Assembly (NCBI GenBank): GCA_008933995.1
Contig: WARS01000014.1
Span: 8,603,192 to 8,667,191 of the forward strand
From: Datnioides undecimradiatus
Taxonomy: Eukaryota; Chordata; Actinopteri; Lobotiformes; Datnioididae
Length of the DNA stretch: 64,000 bases
Direction: 5' to 3'
Positions within the stretch are counted from its first letter, which is position 1; every line of letters starts with the position of its first letter. The notes beneath the pieces were generated by a model. It did not search any database. It saw nothing but the letters and a program-made list of their open reading frames with translations, and was not told the origin of the DNA. Both the position numbers and the translations under genes were made by a program. Positions 1-10,000 of this stretch are shown here, one piece after another.

Positions 1-599
1 TTAATTTCAGTTATTGCAAAGCCTAAAGTCTGACCGGACAATCTTCACAGTTCGATCTGATCGATTATCAGACTGATTAATTGAGCTGCTATAATCAGTG
101 AGTGCGAGGTATCCAGACATTAAAGGATTGGCTTATATTATATTTTTCTATTCTTAACAAATCCCCAAAGTCTAAAACCAACAACATTTATCCCTTTTAC
201 AACAATATAACTAACCAAAGGCTGATGATCTCCTCAGTGAGTTCCATTATTGATCAAAACATATTAAAAACACATCAGTGACCCCCACAGTGCCGCTCCA
301 TGATATGTTCCTTCATTACCATAAACACGCGCGCACACACACGCGCTGCATTTTGTCGCCGCTGCTGCAGATGGTATAGCGCAAACAGTGAAAAAGAACA
401 ACTGATGGCACGTTTACTGCCTAGATGTTGCAGGAACGCGCCTTTAAAAAAAACAGCGTTTGTTTGTGATCAGTATTTAAAAATGCATGATTTAATAGAA
501 ACGATTAGGAATTTAGGAGCTGGAAGCTGCAGAAGAAGAGACTAATGCACAGTTTTTGCATTTGTTTGCATATGAAGTTTGCATTTCACCTTAAAACAA
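1..599. other. No recognisable feature
   Basis: AT-rich unique-looking DNA. The short open frame starting at position 300 has no recognisable domain and no exon signals that I trust. Nothing else is supported here. Confidence 0.5.
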
Positions 600-1030
600 C
601 AGGACACCTCCTAACAAGAAGCATCTTTTGAGCTGCGTGCCGCGCGCTTTGTCTTCTGTGGTCTGTGTCTCCCTCCGATGTCCCGGAGTAAAGGCTGTGG
701 AGCTGTCAGTGTTAGACATGGTCTGTGGGTTATCAGCGCTGGAAGCTGCTATCCAGTGCAGGACAGGACAGTTCAGCAGACGGGCTGACAGGCTGACAGG
801 TGTCAACTCGACGGGATTCAGGCTGATCCAGACCTCTCACGCGCCACGCCGCTCCAAGAACAGGTGGCTCACGCTGATATATCACACGCGCAGCCGCAGT
901 TCATGGCGAAACGCGCGCACGCACACACACACACACACAAACACACCATCGGAAAGAGGCGCTCCCCCTCAGAGGCACGGGATACAGGCAGGCATGACGC
1001 ACACAGACGCTGATCGCTTAGTGTGCATGT
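600..1030. promoter_or_regulatory. CpG-dense patch, possible promoter/CpG island
   Basis: Seen: CpG dinucleotides are frequent (clusters such as CCGCGCGC, CACGCGCC, ACGCGCGCACG) compared with the CpG-poor DNA on both sides. Known: vertebrate genomes are largely methylated and lose CpG, so a local cluster often marks an unmethylated promoter or first exon. Inference: this could be a transcription start region. Open frames occur on both strands, but neither resembles a known protein. It could equally be a GC-rich repeat remnant. Confidence 0.35.
922..939. repeat. (CA)9 microsatellite
   Basis: A perfect dinucleotide tract of nine CA units directly after a GCGC-rich stretch. The alternating purine-pyrimidine run extends through ACGCGCGCACG on its left, which makes the whole block Z-DNA prone. 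Confidence 0.9.
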
Positions 1031-3405
1031 ATATTCATGCATAATCCTGCTTTGTAATGAATTAAACTTACAAAAAAGCAGAAACATGATATTAAGATGG
1101 CCACATCTTATCTCAACTTCTCATCATTTGTCATTTGTGTATGAAAATAATATAATAACCATGGAGCTGCAGCCATAAATTTCATAATAATCCACCCAGA
1201 CAAGATGTTTTACTCCAATTTCCCTTTTAATGTAACAATATATAATGTAAGCAAACACTAGTTTCATACCCTCTGACAAGCAGCATCCAAAACTCAGACA
1301 TCACTGTAATAACATGCTGCGTTCAGCCAAGTTCACTGACTTCCTACCGTGATGTTTGGTGTCTTCATAGAGGAAGTTTAAAGGAAAGTGCCCTCTGCAA
1401 GAATCATTAGCTAAAAGTGGAGCAGCAATTGGGCACAATCACGCGGAAATGGACGGAGGATAAATTATAAGAGGGGAAGTAGCTGTAGAGCGAGGATGCA
1501 GGATGGCGCAGGATGAAAGACACGATGCAGTGTAACAGGGAACAACGTATGAGCAAAGGAGACAGCAATCAGAGTCCATTTAGCTCCTGGGAGATCACTT
1601 AGGATCGATGGACCTGCACTGGATTAAGAATGAACCTGGTTACAGAGGAAGCAACAGCAGTAGCGACCACAGAAAACCACTGAGGCATCTGAGATGTTTA
1701 GTTACGTGTTGCAAACTTTCCATTTAAAATTGGGCGTGCACATGCTTTGTGGGTCCTTAAAATCAAAAATGGTTCAACAAATATAATAAGCAAATGCCTC
1801 ACGATCAAACATTATCGATTACGATTGAGCGGTTATTGACCGCGGGGACGAAAACTGAAAAGCTAGCCAGCAGACGGATGGAGTAAAATACACCCAATCT
1901 TTAGCAGCTTTCAATATCCTCATCGTGAATACTTCAGTCCATATCAATATCATGACTGTTTAACATGATTATGCACGGACTAAAGTGGATTTGCTTGGCT
2001 GAAAAACAGATACATGTAAAGCGGCATCGTGTGCTCGGTTCAATTTGCTTCATATGTCTTATTTGAACTCGCTCGGCACTGAATGAGCTTGGCGGCCAAC
2101 GACACACAATTTGCTCTGGGCACATTACACACACACACAATCATCACTGCAGAGCTTTTGCACGTTTAGGCTCTATCCAGACTTATTTGGATGAGGTTTT
2201 GGGACCCTTAAGAGTGTATAAACCACTCCTCTCTGCTTTCTGACCATAGGTTCGTTGTGTGTTGTGTAGACCACCGTTTCTCTTTCTGTCATCTCTGTTA
2301 AAGCCTGGCTCCGAGTGAGTTTGGCTTCTCTGGGAGTGGGTGAAAGCACAGCGCTGTAAAGGAAATAATTGTTATATGTCGATTACATTGCCTTCAGAAT
2401 CACCGGAAGCCAAAATCTTAATTAAAAAGAAACTGATTAATCACCCTGACTTCAACATTTAAGTGATTTAAGTGAGTGTACACATTAATGCATCAGCGGT
2501 TACAGTCCGGTAATATCTTCTGAAATGGGCCATAACGATTTGTCTTTTGATACATTTTGATGCCAATATTCTTGGCAACAACTGAATGCGTGAATTTTAC
2601 TTTTCAAGTCCGTATTCCCACACCGCGTTATGACTAATTTTACTTCAGCACATGATTTGAATAAGTCTCCCACCTGTAAAGGCAGAACACAAGGGAAACT
2701 GTTACGTGTTCCCCCATCCACAGGGCAGGAGAGGGAAGTTCTAATAGCAGATTCTGGAGTACAGCAAGAATCACTCATGCAAGTATCCCAATAACTGTAA
2801 CATCACCCAAACTGCTAATAGTAATGGTATGTTTGTGCTTGGGCATAATGGGGTATATTTCTTTTGCATCTCCTGGCAAAAATAGAGAAAGTAAAAGGTG
2901 GAAAACATTTTCTTTTTTGGATGAAAGGGTTGCACAGACGATAGTGAAAGAGTTATTAAGAGAAAAGCAATTAGAGGATATATTACAGTGGAGAAAGTAT
3001 AATGTAGAAATAAAGGTTGTGAGCCTCCAGTCTTGGGAGTGAGATAAGCACACAATGCTCCATGCTTTGCTGTGCTAATGGGCCCCATTCTTCTTCCATA
3101 TACAATATGGCATATTTCTCCCCCTAATAAAACACCAATTAGAGCCACTTTACAGAGAAAGGCTGCAACAAGTCAGAGATCCAGATAACTGAGGCGAAAT
3201 ATATGGATAAAACACCACTCTTTCCAAAGTGCCACACTCTGTTAGAACATGATGGATAGCTATATATTAAACTACATCCTGCTGCAACAGTAGATTAAGC
3301 TGGAATTCCAGGCTCACCAAGAGTCCACTGCTATTCAGAAAGCCGGAACACAAGGATTGAAAGCCTCCAGAGAGATCCAGACACCCTTATACAGACTCCA
3401 GAGGA

Positions 3406-3434
3406 GGGTGAGGGGAGGTAGGACGGGGGTTGGG
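3406..3434 (+). other. G-quadruplex motif
   Basis: Four G-runs (3406-3408, 3412-3415, 3425-3429, 3432-3434) separated by loops of 3, 9 and 2 bases fit a relaxed G-quadruplex pattern on the + strand. Short inverted copies of GGAGGT / ACCTCC (from 3415, and after 3434) could form a competing hairpin. Confidence 0.45.
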
Positions 3435-5813
3435 ACCTCCGGACCTCCTCCGCTGTTTCAAAGTTGTGACCATTCAGCATTAGTTTTATTTTGGAGAATA
3501 CAAAGTAGTTGCCAATGAGAGGGCAGGTGGAGAATTACAATACTGTAGGTTCAGGTCATTTGTGGTAATATACAATCCTGTGTATCCAAGAAAAAAACAA
3601 TATGTCCTCCTGGTCCCATGTTTGGACTTCCTTCCATAAGGCTCTGGTCTTTTCCATTGCTCAGACTGGTCTCTGGGTCATAGCTGGTACACATAAAGAT
3701 TGGCTTTGACACATACTTGACATTCACTGATACAAACTTACAACACCTTTAGCTGCTGCTTCTTTGTTACAGGGGCACAGGGGAGACAATCATGTAATTT
3801 TGTGATTGCGCCTCTGGATCTGGAGGCACAAATGTGATATTCTGACTTTAAACTTCAGCTTTGGGTTGGTTTTAAAAGCCGTGTGGTTAATATCACTGCA
3901 TGGAAATTGGACTGAACTTGTAGCAAACCTCTGCGGTAAACGCACTGGTTGGTATCATTACGGTCTCTGGCAGGAAAAGGCTAATCAGTGTTGTCTTCAT
4001 GTTGGCAATCATCAGCATATCATGTATTACCCCACAGAAGCTGCTTTTTGAATTGACTTTTGTCTTAAGGAGAAAGAAACACAGACAGAGAACAGATTTC
4101 TGGGGTGACAGTGGGGGGAGGAGGTTGACAGAAACGAAAAGGCGATGGGGAGTTTTGTCGCTTCATGAGAATAAATGGATACTGTTCCTTGGATCATTTT
4201 AACGCATCATAAACTCTCCCCCTCTCCTGCCTTCACTCCTACCTTTCCTTTTCTTTCAGCCACTCTCTCTCTGGTTTCATTTGAAAGGTGCATGCCTCAG
4301 AGGTTTCAGTAATATTCCCAACCGGCTGTCAGAATTCATATGCAGGTAGCTTCTTCCCCTCGCTAACGCAGCATCCGACCATTGGCCTTTGTTAAAAGAG
4401 AAGAGTGGCACCTCAAAGAGATGCAGTATTAAAGGAAATCATTTTTGGAACGGAGAGACAGAAGTGACAAAAGACTTGAGATAAATACAAACTTTGAGAA
4501 CGAGCTATCAAGACGCACAATGACTGCAGACCGCTCCTAACGTCTTCTCCTTTGAGTCCTTCTGATCAGTGAATTTAACTTACAGACAGTAAGTTAAACT
4601 TCAATGGTGAAAAGTGGATCTCTTGCTCATTTTGTGGCACTGGAGTCACATTAAACCCTAATACAGTATTGCTAAAGTCTTCTTGAGGAAACTTGGTTGA
4701 TTTGCCTTCCTTCTTAAACACCTACTTATGTCAGACTGGGGACCTCATCTCGTCAGTACCCACACTTCGGTTTGGTGTCAGGATCATCAAACATTTATAA
4801 ATGCCAAGGTTCATACTCAACTGTCACATATGGTGGCTCTAAAAATACACTGTACATTAAAAGAAGGAAGAAATATGTCATATTTTCAGATTAACATCCA
4901 GAAGTTCTTCTTTCAGTACTGTCTTAGAAAAGGTTATTTAGACCCTGTGTTTACACAGTCCTTCAAGTAAAATGATTAACGTGGACAATGTTTGTTCAGT
5001 TAAGATAAAAATAATATGTCTGAAAAAAGCACAGAAGGAACAAACAGAAACCTGAAAAGGTTCACACCAACCCAATGTATGTAGCTATATACACATACAC
5101 ATAGATATGTCTATCTATCTACATACAGTATATGGTTAATATATATATTAGCCTATTAAACTATGAACTAAAAGAATAATTACAAATAAAATTGCCAAAA
5201 TACCCCCAAAAAACATCTTATTTCAAATTAATCACAATACAATAACTGCAGACAAACTATGTTCCCTATCTTTCCATTTCCAATGGATGGATGAATCGTT
5301 AATGTGAACATCCCATAGGAACCCGTGTTTGAAAAATGACCTGACTCTCTTGAACCCATCAGCTCTACAGGGTTTTAGCACCTTTCAGCCCATTTTGTGG
5401 GTTTAACAACAGGAAACAACCATTTCGGTTCCATATAACCACTCTCATCAGCATCGTGTCCAGCAGCAGCCAGGCATTTTCAGGAACCAAGGTCTAAAAA
5501 TAAAATAGACACCATATGCTCGTTAACAAAAAGCAGGCGGACACAGTTAAACACTAGCTGGAGAACACATTGGAACATCAGCAGTGAAAGAGCCAGACCT
5601 TTCTCTCAGGAGTTGGAGGAGACCACAAACTGAGGTAAAAGTTGGAAAACAGAGCTTACATCTGACATTTGGCCAGAAACACAGCTCCAGGTGAACACTA
5701 CTGTTTCTCTGGATCTGCTGGTTGTATGAAATGACACCTTCTTGGCAACCATATCACCACATCAATTTTATAAGCCGATGATGTCAGCTTGTCTCTACTG
5801 CCCCAAAGTGGCC

Positions 5814-5841
5814 AAAAAAATAAATAAATAAATCAATAAAT
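5814..5841. repeat. (AAAT)n microsatellite, imperfect
   Basis: An A-run followed by about five TAAA units interrupted by one C. Confidence 0.8.
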
Positions 5842-6049
5842 GGTGTTAAAGATGATCTCTTTTGAGGTCAATTTCCTGCACACAGGAAACCAGATCACGT
5901 AAGAAATCAGGCTGACTGTTAATGACACCCAAAGCATCGTACATGGCCAAAACGACATTATTGACCACTAGATGGTAGCGATTACAGGCATGCAGGAAAA
6001 ATATATAATGATGTGATCGATGATGTGAAACGGTCACCGTTTGCTTTTA

Positions 6050-6420
6050 GGTTTGGGCACTAAATTTACTTAGGTTAGTAGGTTAGGTAGGTTAGGTTTA
6101 CAAAAACATCACGGTAAGTTAAGTAATTCATGTAAGTTAAAGCTATATTGCTAGACCTCTACAAAGAAATGAACACATGCATTCAGTCCAGCTCTTGACA
6201 AATTAGTCCACACATTGCTAATTAAGCCAATGAGGACCAGATGAATCTCTGTGTTCTACAGCATAAAGAGTTTTAAATCTGCTGTCTGGTGTCACATTCT
6301 TGCACTGGCCCACTGACGATCGCGCTTTTTGGTTTCAGTTGCAGTTTGGTTAAGTTTACGAGCGAAACTACTTGGTAAGGTTTAGGAAAAATCGTGGTTG
6401 GGATTACAACATGAATCACG
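6050..6420. repeat. Dispersed teleost repeat with GGTTAGGTTTAGG-type motifs
   Basis: Seen: TAGGTTAG/GGTTAGGT units at about 6071-6100 and, later, GGTTAAGTTTACGAG and GGTAAGGTTTAGGAAAAATCG with a downstream CGTGGTTGGG. Known: strings of this form recur in percomorph genomes as part of an abundant dispersed repeat. Boundaries and class are not determinable here, so the coordinates are approximate. Confidence 0.4.
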
Positions 6421-6767
6421 TTAATTCGAATATCACATTTTATAGAACCAAAGACAAAAACAGATCACCACCCTCTGCGGGTTTTGTATTGCTGTCATGT
6501 TGGTTATGTGAATAAAGTCTTGTGTTCTGTAACCCCTCTTATAATACTTAGTGTCGGTGCTGTAGCCACTACTTGTCATATGCCAGGTATGCATTAGCCC
6601 ATCATATGCTAACCTCCCATTTTCTTTTAAAAATGGGAAACACAGCAAAAAACCTGAAAGACAGTATAGGAGGACAGATGTAGAAAAGGAAACAGAGAGA
6701 GTGAGAGCCTGCAGTCCACCAGCCAGCCAGCCAGTAGTCAGTAATTTGGACTAAAAAGGTCAGAGCA

Positions 6768-6851
6768 GCTGATGGCTCCATCCATCTAAAATGGCAGCTG
6801 ACCTGTGAGAGTGGGTTTGGGGTCAGGGTGGATTAGACGGAGGGAGAGACA
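6768..6851. repeat. Local duplication, copy 1
   Basis: GCTGATGGCTCCATCCATCTAAAATGG and the following text (ACCTGTGAGA, TTTGGGGTCA, GGGT) reappear in the same order and orientation at 7203-7290, about 435 bases away. The copies are diverged but plainly alignable. No terminal repeats or coding capacity were seen. Confidence 0.6.
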
Positions 6852-7202
6852 CACACAACAGCGGACATCTACTTTTGTAGCTCAAATGCACACCAGCTAC
6901 AGTACGCAGCTCGCTATATATAAGTATACCTAGTGTTTTCTGCTGTGATCACCGTCAAAGTGGATGTGTACAGTCTCTTACACACATGCTTGTTGGAGGA
7001 AACACAGGTGCAGACCACAAGTCAAAAGAGAGAGAGAGTCAAAGAAAATCTGTGGTTTGACAGGAGAAATGAGCGAGGTAGAGTTATCACCAAGATCTGA
7101 ATCAGATGAAACAAAAGCTAGAGATTCTGAGGTTTGTTTGAATCTTTTCTACGTCCTGTACCTGCATCATAATCTAACACCCCTCTGCACCACAGGCTGC
7201 CT

Positions 7203-7290
7203 GCTGATGGCTTCATCCATCTAAAATGACAACCAACCTCTGAGAATTGCTTTGGGGTCATGATGGGTCAACGTTAGAAAAAGAAAGATA
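7203..7290. repeat. Local duplication, copy 2
   Basis: Diverged direct copy of 6768-6851. It shares GCTGATGGCT, CATCCATCTAAAATG, ACCT.TGAGA and TTTGGGGTCA blocks in the same order. A small segmental duplication or two copies of an unidentified short repeat would both fit. Confidence 0.6.
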
Positions 7291-7846
7291 GAAATACGAA
7301 GAGATGGAGAACGAGAACAGTGACTGATTGATTTCAGTACGGCATTAGTGATGAACGATCTAATAAAGGACCAGTATTGACATGATGGGACTGTGTTAAG
7401 CGGGGCTGGAGGTAAATAAATTCCTATTGTAGTGTCCGCTGTTTTGTAAATCACATGGGCAACCTGTAGAATGCTGGAGATACTGATTTAATCTTTAATG
7501 CCAACCTTAACCTTTCCCTTAGGTTGAATACTAAACTTATTATGTCTATGTCTACCCTATCTGCTACTTTTCCATTGCTTTTCCAACGTGATCATGGTCA
7601 TTCAAGGTCATGGAAAGAATTATTCAGTCACAGACTGAAGAGTGCATATCAACCCGTAATATTTTCTGTGAATTACAGTGAGGTCTGGTCCGTCTCACTG
7701 CACTGAAAACTGTAGTTTGTGTCTAACTGAGCACGTCAAGGCAAGTTACCTTTACAAGAAAGCTCTGTGGCATGTTGGATCATAAGAATTATCATATTTT
7801 GCAATATGATTATATTAAAAAAAGCCATCAAGAAGGTCTCAACCTA

Positions 7847-7875
7847 CACTACTCACAATAAGTTAGGGATATTGT
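7847..7875 (+). repeat. Tc1 left terminal inverted repeat (29 bp)
   Basis: Exact reverse complement of 9032-9060. It begins immediately after the TA dinucleotide at 7845-7846. The match ends abruptly at position 30. Confidence 0.95.
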
Positions 7876-7980
7876 GAGAGACTCAGTGGATGTCATACAT
7901 ACGGTGTTTGTTTCACTTCAGAGATTTTTGGGATAGGGAGGCAATTGTATTGGGGTGATAGACACAGAACTACTGGCAGA

Positions 7981-8856
7981 GTTCGTGACAGACCCAGGAG
8001 TGGAGCCCCATGAGTGACAGACCGCAACGATGACCAGTACCTAAGGACCTATGCACTCAGACATCGTTATGCAACTGCCACACAGCTGCAGGCCCGTTTA
8101 CGAGATGTGAGGGGCACTAGGGTTTCCAGACAAACCATTTGCAACCGACTCCACCGCTTTGGCTTGAATGCCAGACGACTGTTGCAGGTGACTCCACTGA
8201 CACCAAGACACCGCCGTGAACGTTTGCAGTGGGCACAAGACCATGTGACCTGGACAATGCAGCAGTGGTCTACCGTCCTGTTCACTGATGAGTGTCGGGT
8301 CACCTTGCACAGAAATGATGGTCGTCAGCGTTGCTGGAGAAGGCGAGGTGAGCGATATGCCGAGGTCAACATGGTCCCCAGGGTTCGCTTTGGTGGAGGA
8401 GGTGCAACAGTCTGGGCAGGCATCACCAGTCAGCGCAAAACAGATTTGGTTATTGTAGATGGCTCAGTCACTGCACGTTCTTACCTCAGAGACATCATAG
8501 AACCCATCATCATCCCCCAATTCCGCCAGCACACCCCCAACTTTCTGTTCATGGATGATAACGCTCCACCACATCGTGCCAGAATTGTCACAGCTCGACT
8601 TCAGGAAGTCGGAGTGCTTCATATGGTATGGCCAGCAATGTCCCCTGACCTGAACCCCATAGAGCACGTCTGGGACCAGCTGAAGCAGAGACTGGATGAT
8701 CGTACCCCACCCCCACGTGACCTGGCAGAACTACGTGTAGCACTTGTGGAAGAGTGGAACGCATTGCCTCAGAACAACATCATGAGGCTAGTGAGGAGCA
8801 TGAGACGTTGCTGTCAAGCTGTCATTGCGGCAAATGGTGGAAACACCCACTACTGA
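7981..8856 (+). pseudogene. Tc1-type transposase, DD34E, N-terminus disrupted
   Basis: Cuts and pastes its own element at TA sites in the nucleus. From 8014 an open frame of 280 codons runs to a TGA at 8854-8856. Counting from 8014, a helix-turn-helix-like segment lies at residues ~25-55, the first catalytic Asp in LFTDE at residue 92, an RFGGGG box at 125-130, the second Asp in DDNAPPH at 182, and the catalytic Glu in SPDLNPIE at 217. There are exactly 34 residues between the last two, hence DD34E. Codon 8014 is GTG, not ATG. Just upstream, in the same frame, 7981-8010 reads VRDRPRSGAP, the usual inter-domain linker, then a TGA at 8011-8013 (a one-base change from CGA). The first DNA-binding helix-turn-helix expected further upstream is missing, and the first in-frame Met is near residue 81. 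At about 280 residues it is shorter than the usual ~340. I infer a defective copy. An AATAAA lies at 8913-8918. Confidence 0.9.
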
Positions 8857-9031
8857 CATTGTCAATTTTTGTTATTTGGGGCTATCCTTGTTATTGTCTA
8901 AATTTTTGGGGTAATAAATATTAAACTAATGAAAATGGTGTTTCTTCTCATTCATTATTAGTAATATCAAAGGGAACTTTTACTTATTTCATTAAAATTC
9001 AGACCAAATAGGAAAAGCACTCATGTAAATA

Positions 9032-9060
9032 ACAATATCCCTAACTTATTGTGAGTAGTG
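9032..9060 (-). repeat. Tc1 right terminal inverted repeat (29 bp)
   Basis: Exact reverse complement of 7847-7875, followed by the target TA at 9061-9062. Confidence 0.95.
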
Positions 9061-9324
9061 TATCTATCCACCTAATCTAGGTGGATTGTAAAAACAGGTG
9101 ATTTACAGTTCATTAAATAAAGTCTTACAACTAGCTTGGAGGCCACAAAGAAAGGGAGGCATTAGGTAAGTTAATATCTCAAAAAAGGAAATTCAGTTAA
9201 GTAAAGTACTTTACTCTGAAAGGGTTCCTGAAGAGTGTGGAACTACATATTGTGCAATAGAATTTCTTTTTGAACTGTCATCACTGTTTTTTTATTATTA
9301 TGTTCTAAATGTGCACCAACAATT

Positions 9325-9420
9325 TCTCTCTGACTATATGCAGATGATGTTGTGCTGTTCACATCTTGTAATCTTAAAGGTAAAACAGCAGTAGCTGTAA
9401 AGGCAGGTGCCTTTGCTTCC
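9325..9420 (+). pseudogene. Non-LTR retrotransposon reverse-transcriptase scrap
   Basis: Seen: at 9337-9366 the + strand reads YADDVVLFTS, the catalytic Y/F-A-D-D motif of non-LTR reverse transcriptases with its usual hydrophobic continuation. The frame does not extend into recognisable neighbours. It lies upstream of an endonuclease fragment on the same strand, the reverse of the normal endonuclease-then-reverse-transcriptase order, so the two probably come from separate insertions or a rearrangement. The motif is short, hence moderate confidence. Confidence 0.5.
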
Positions 9421-9734
9421 TCATTAATGGAAACTCAAAACATTGTTGTGGCATTGTTTTGATAAATTCTATAAAATGTACATTTCCACCACACTAATTC
9501 CAACAACACAGTTATGAATTATTATTAACCCTGCCATTCTCAGTTTTTCCCTTTCAAATTGAAAACTGGAAATGTACACCTTGGAGCTTGGCTCTGACAT
9601 CTTGGCAACCACCCCGTTCAACAGGTAGCAATTTGACAAACAACAGTTTTGTGTAAGAGCATGTAAAAATGGACTCTAAGCATGTCTGCATGTCTAACAC
9701 TAGATCTGCCTTGCTCATTCTACTCGGAGAGAAT

Positions 9735-9995
9735 CTACTTTCAACACCTCTGACATTTTAATTATTGAAGACTTAAATATTCACGTAAATAATGCATATG
9801 ACCCTCGGTAAGGCTGTGTTGCCAGATATCAACACAGTTGTCTTCCATCTGTTTGAACATGAAAAGACAGTACAACACCTTTGATCTGGTCCTGGATCAT
9901 TGCAATGCTGTTTCTCATCTAACAGTTTTGTCAAATCCGTGAGCTCCGTCTGATCATGTCTTCATTCATTTTTTATTTGAGCAAGTACATCAACC
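9735..9995 (+). pseudogene. L2/Rex1-type LINE endonuclease fragment, degraded
   Basis: Seen: 9750-9797 reads SDILIIEDLNIHVN, matching the DFNIH block of apurinic-like endonucleases of L2/Rex1-type LINEs with Gly-Asp-Phe changed to Glu-Asp-Leu. 9870-9905 reads NTFDLVLDH, equivalent to the HTLDLVLS block, followed by NP, an in-frame TGA and then APSDHVF, the C-terminal S-D-H catalytic block. The spacing between blocks fits the family. In-frame stops and at least one frameshift make it non-functional. It would have nicked target DNA for target-primed reverse transcription. Confidence 0.65.
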
Positions 9996-10000
9996 ACCGA

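Larger units (their letters stand above)
1031..6049. other. Gene-free tract, unique-looking DNA
   Basis: No exon-like or transposon-coding sequence recognised. Contents seen: a polypyrimidine stretch with an AG at 4202-4260 that is not followed by a convincing exon, tetranucleotide-like CTAT/ATAG text near 5085-5160, and a G-rich block near 3.4 kb listed separately. Open frames here are short and lack known motifs. Confidence 0.4.
7847..9060 (+). mobile_element. Tc1/mariner-type DNA transposon (DD34E), nearly complete
   Basis: Seen: a 1,214-bp unit bounded by perfect 29-bp terminal inverted repeats (7847-7875 and 9032-9060, starting CACTACTCACAATAAGTTAG) and flanked by TA on both sides (7845-7846, 9061-9062), the target duplication expected for this superfamily. 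It encodes a long transposase frame on the + strand. Known: Tc1 elements are 1-2 kb with TA duplications and one transposase. The perfect ends and long unbroken catalytic frame suggest a relatively recent insertion. The N-terminal part of the transposase is damaged, so this copy is probably not autonomous, although its ends could still be acted on by a transposase from another copy. Confidence 0.95.
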
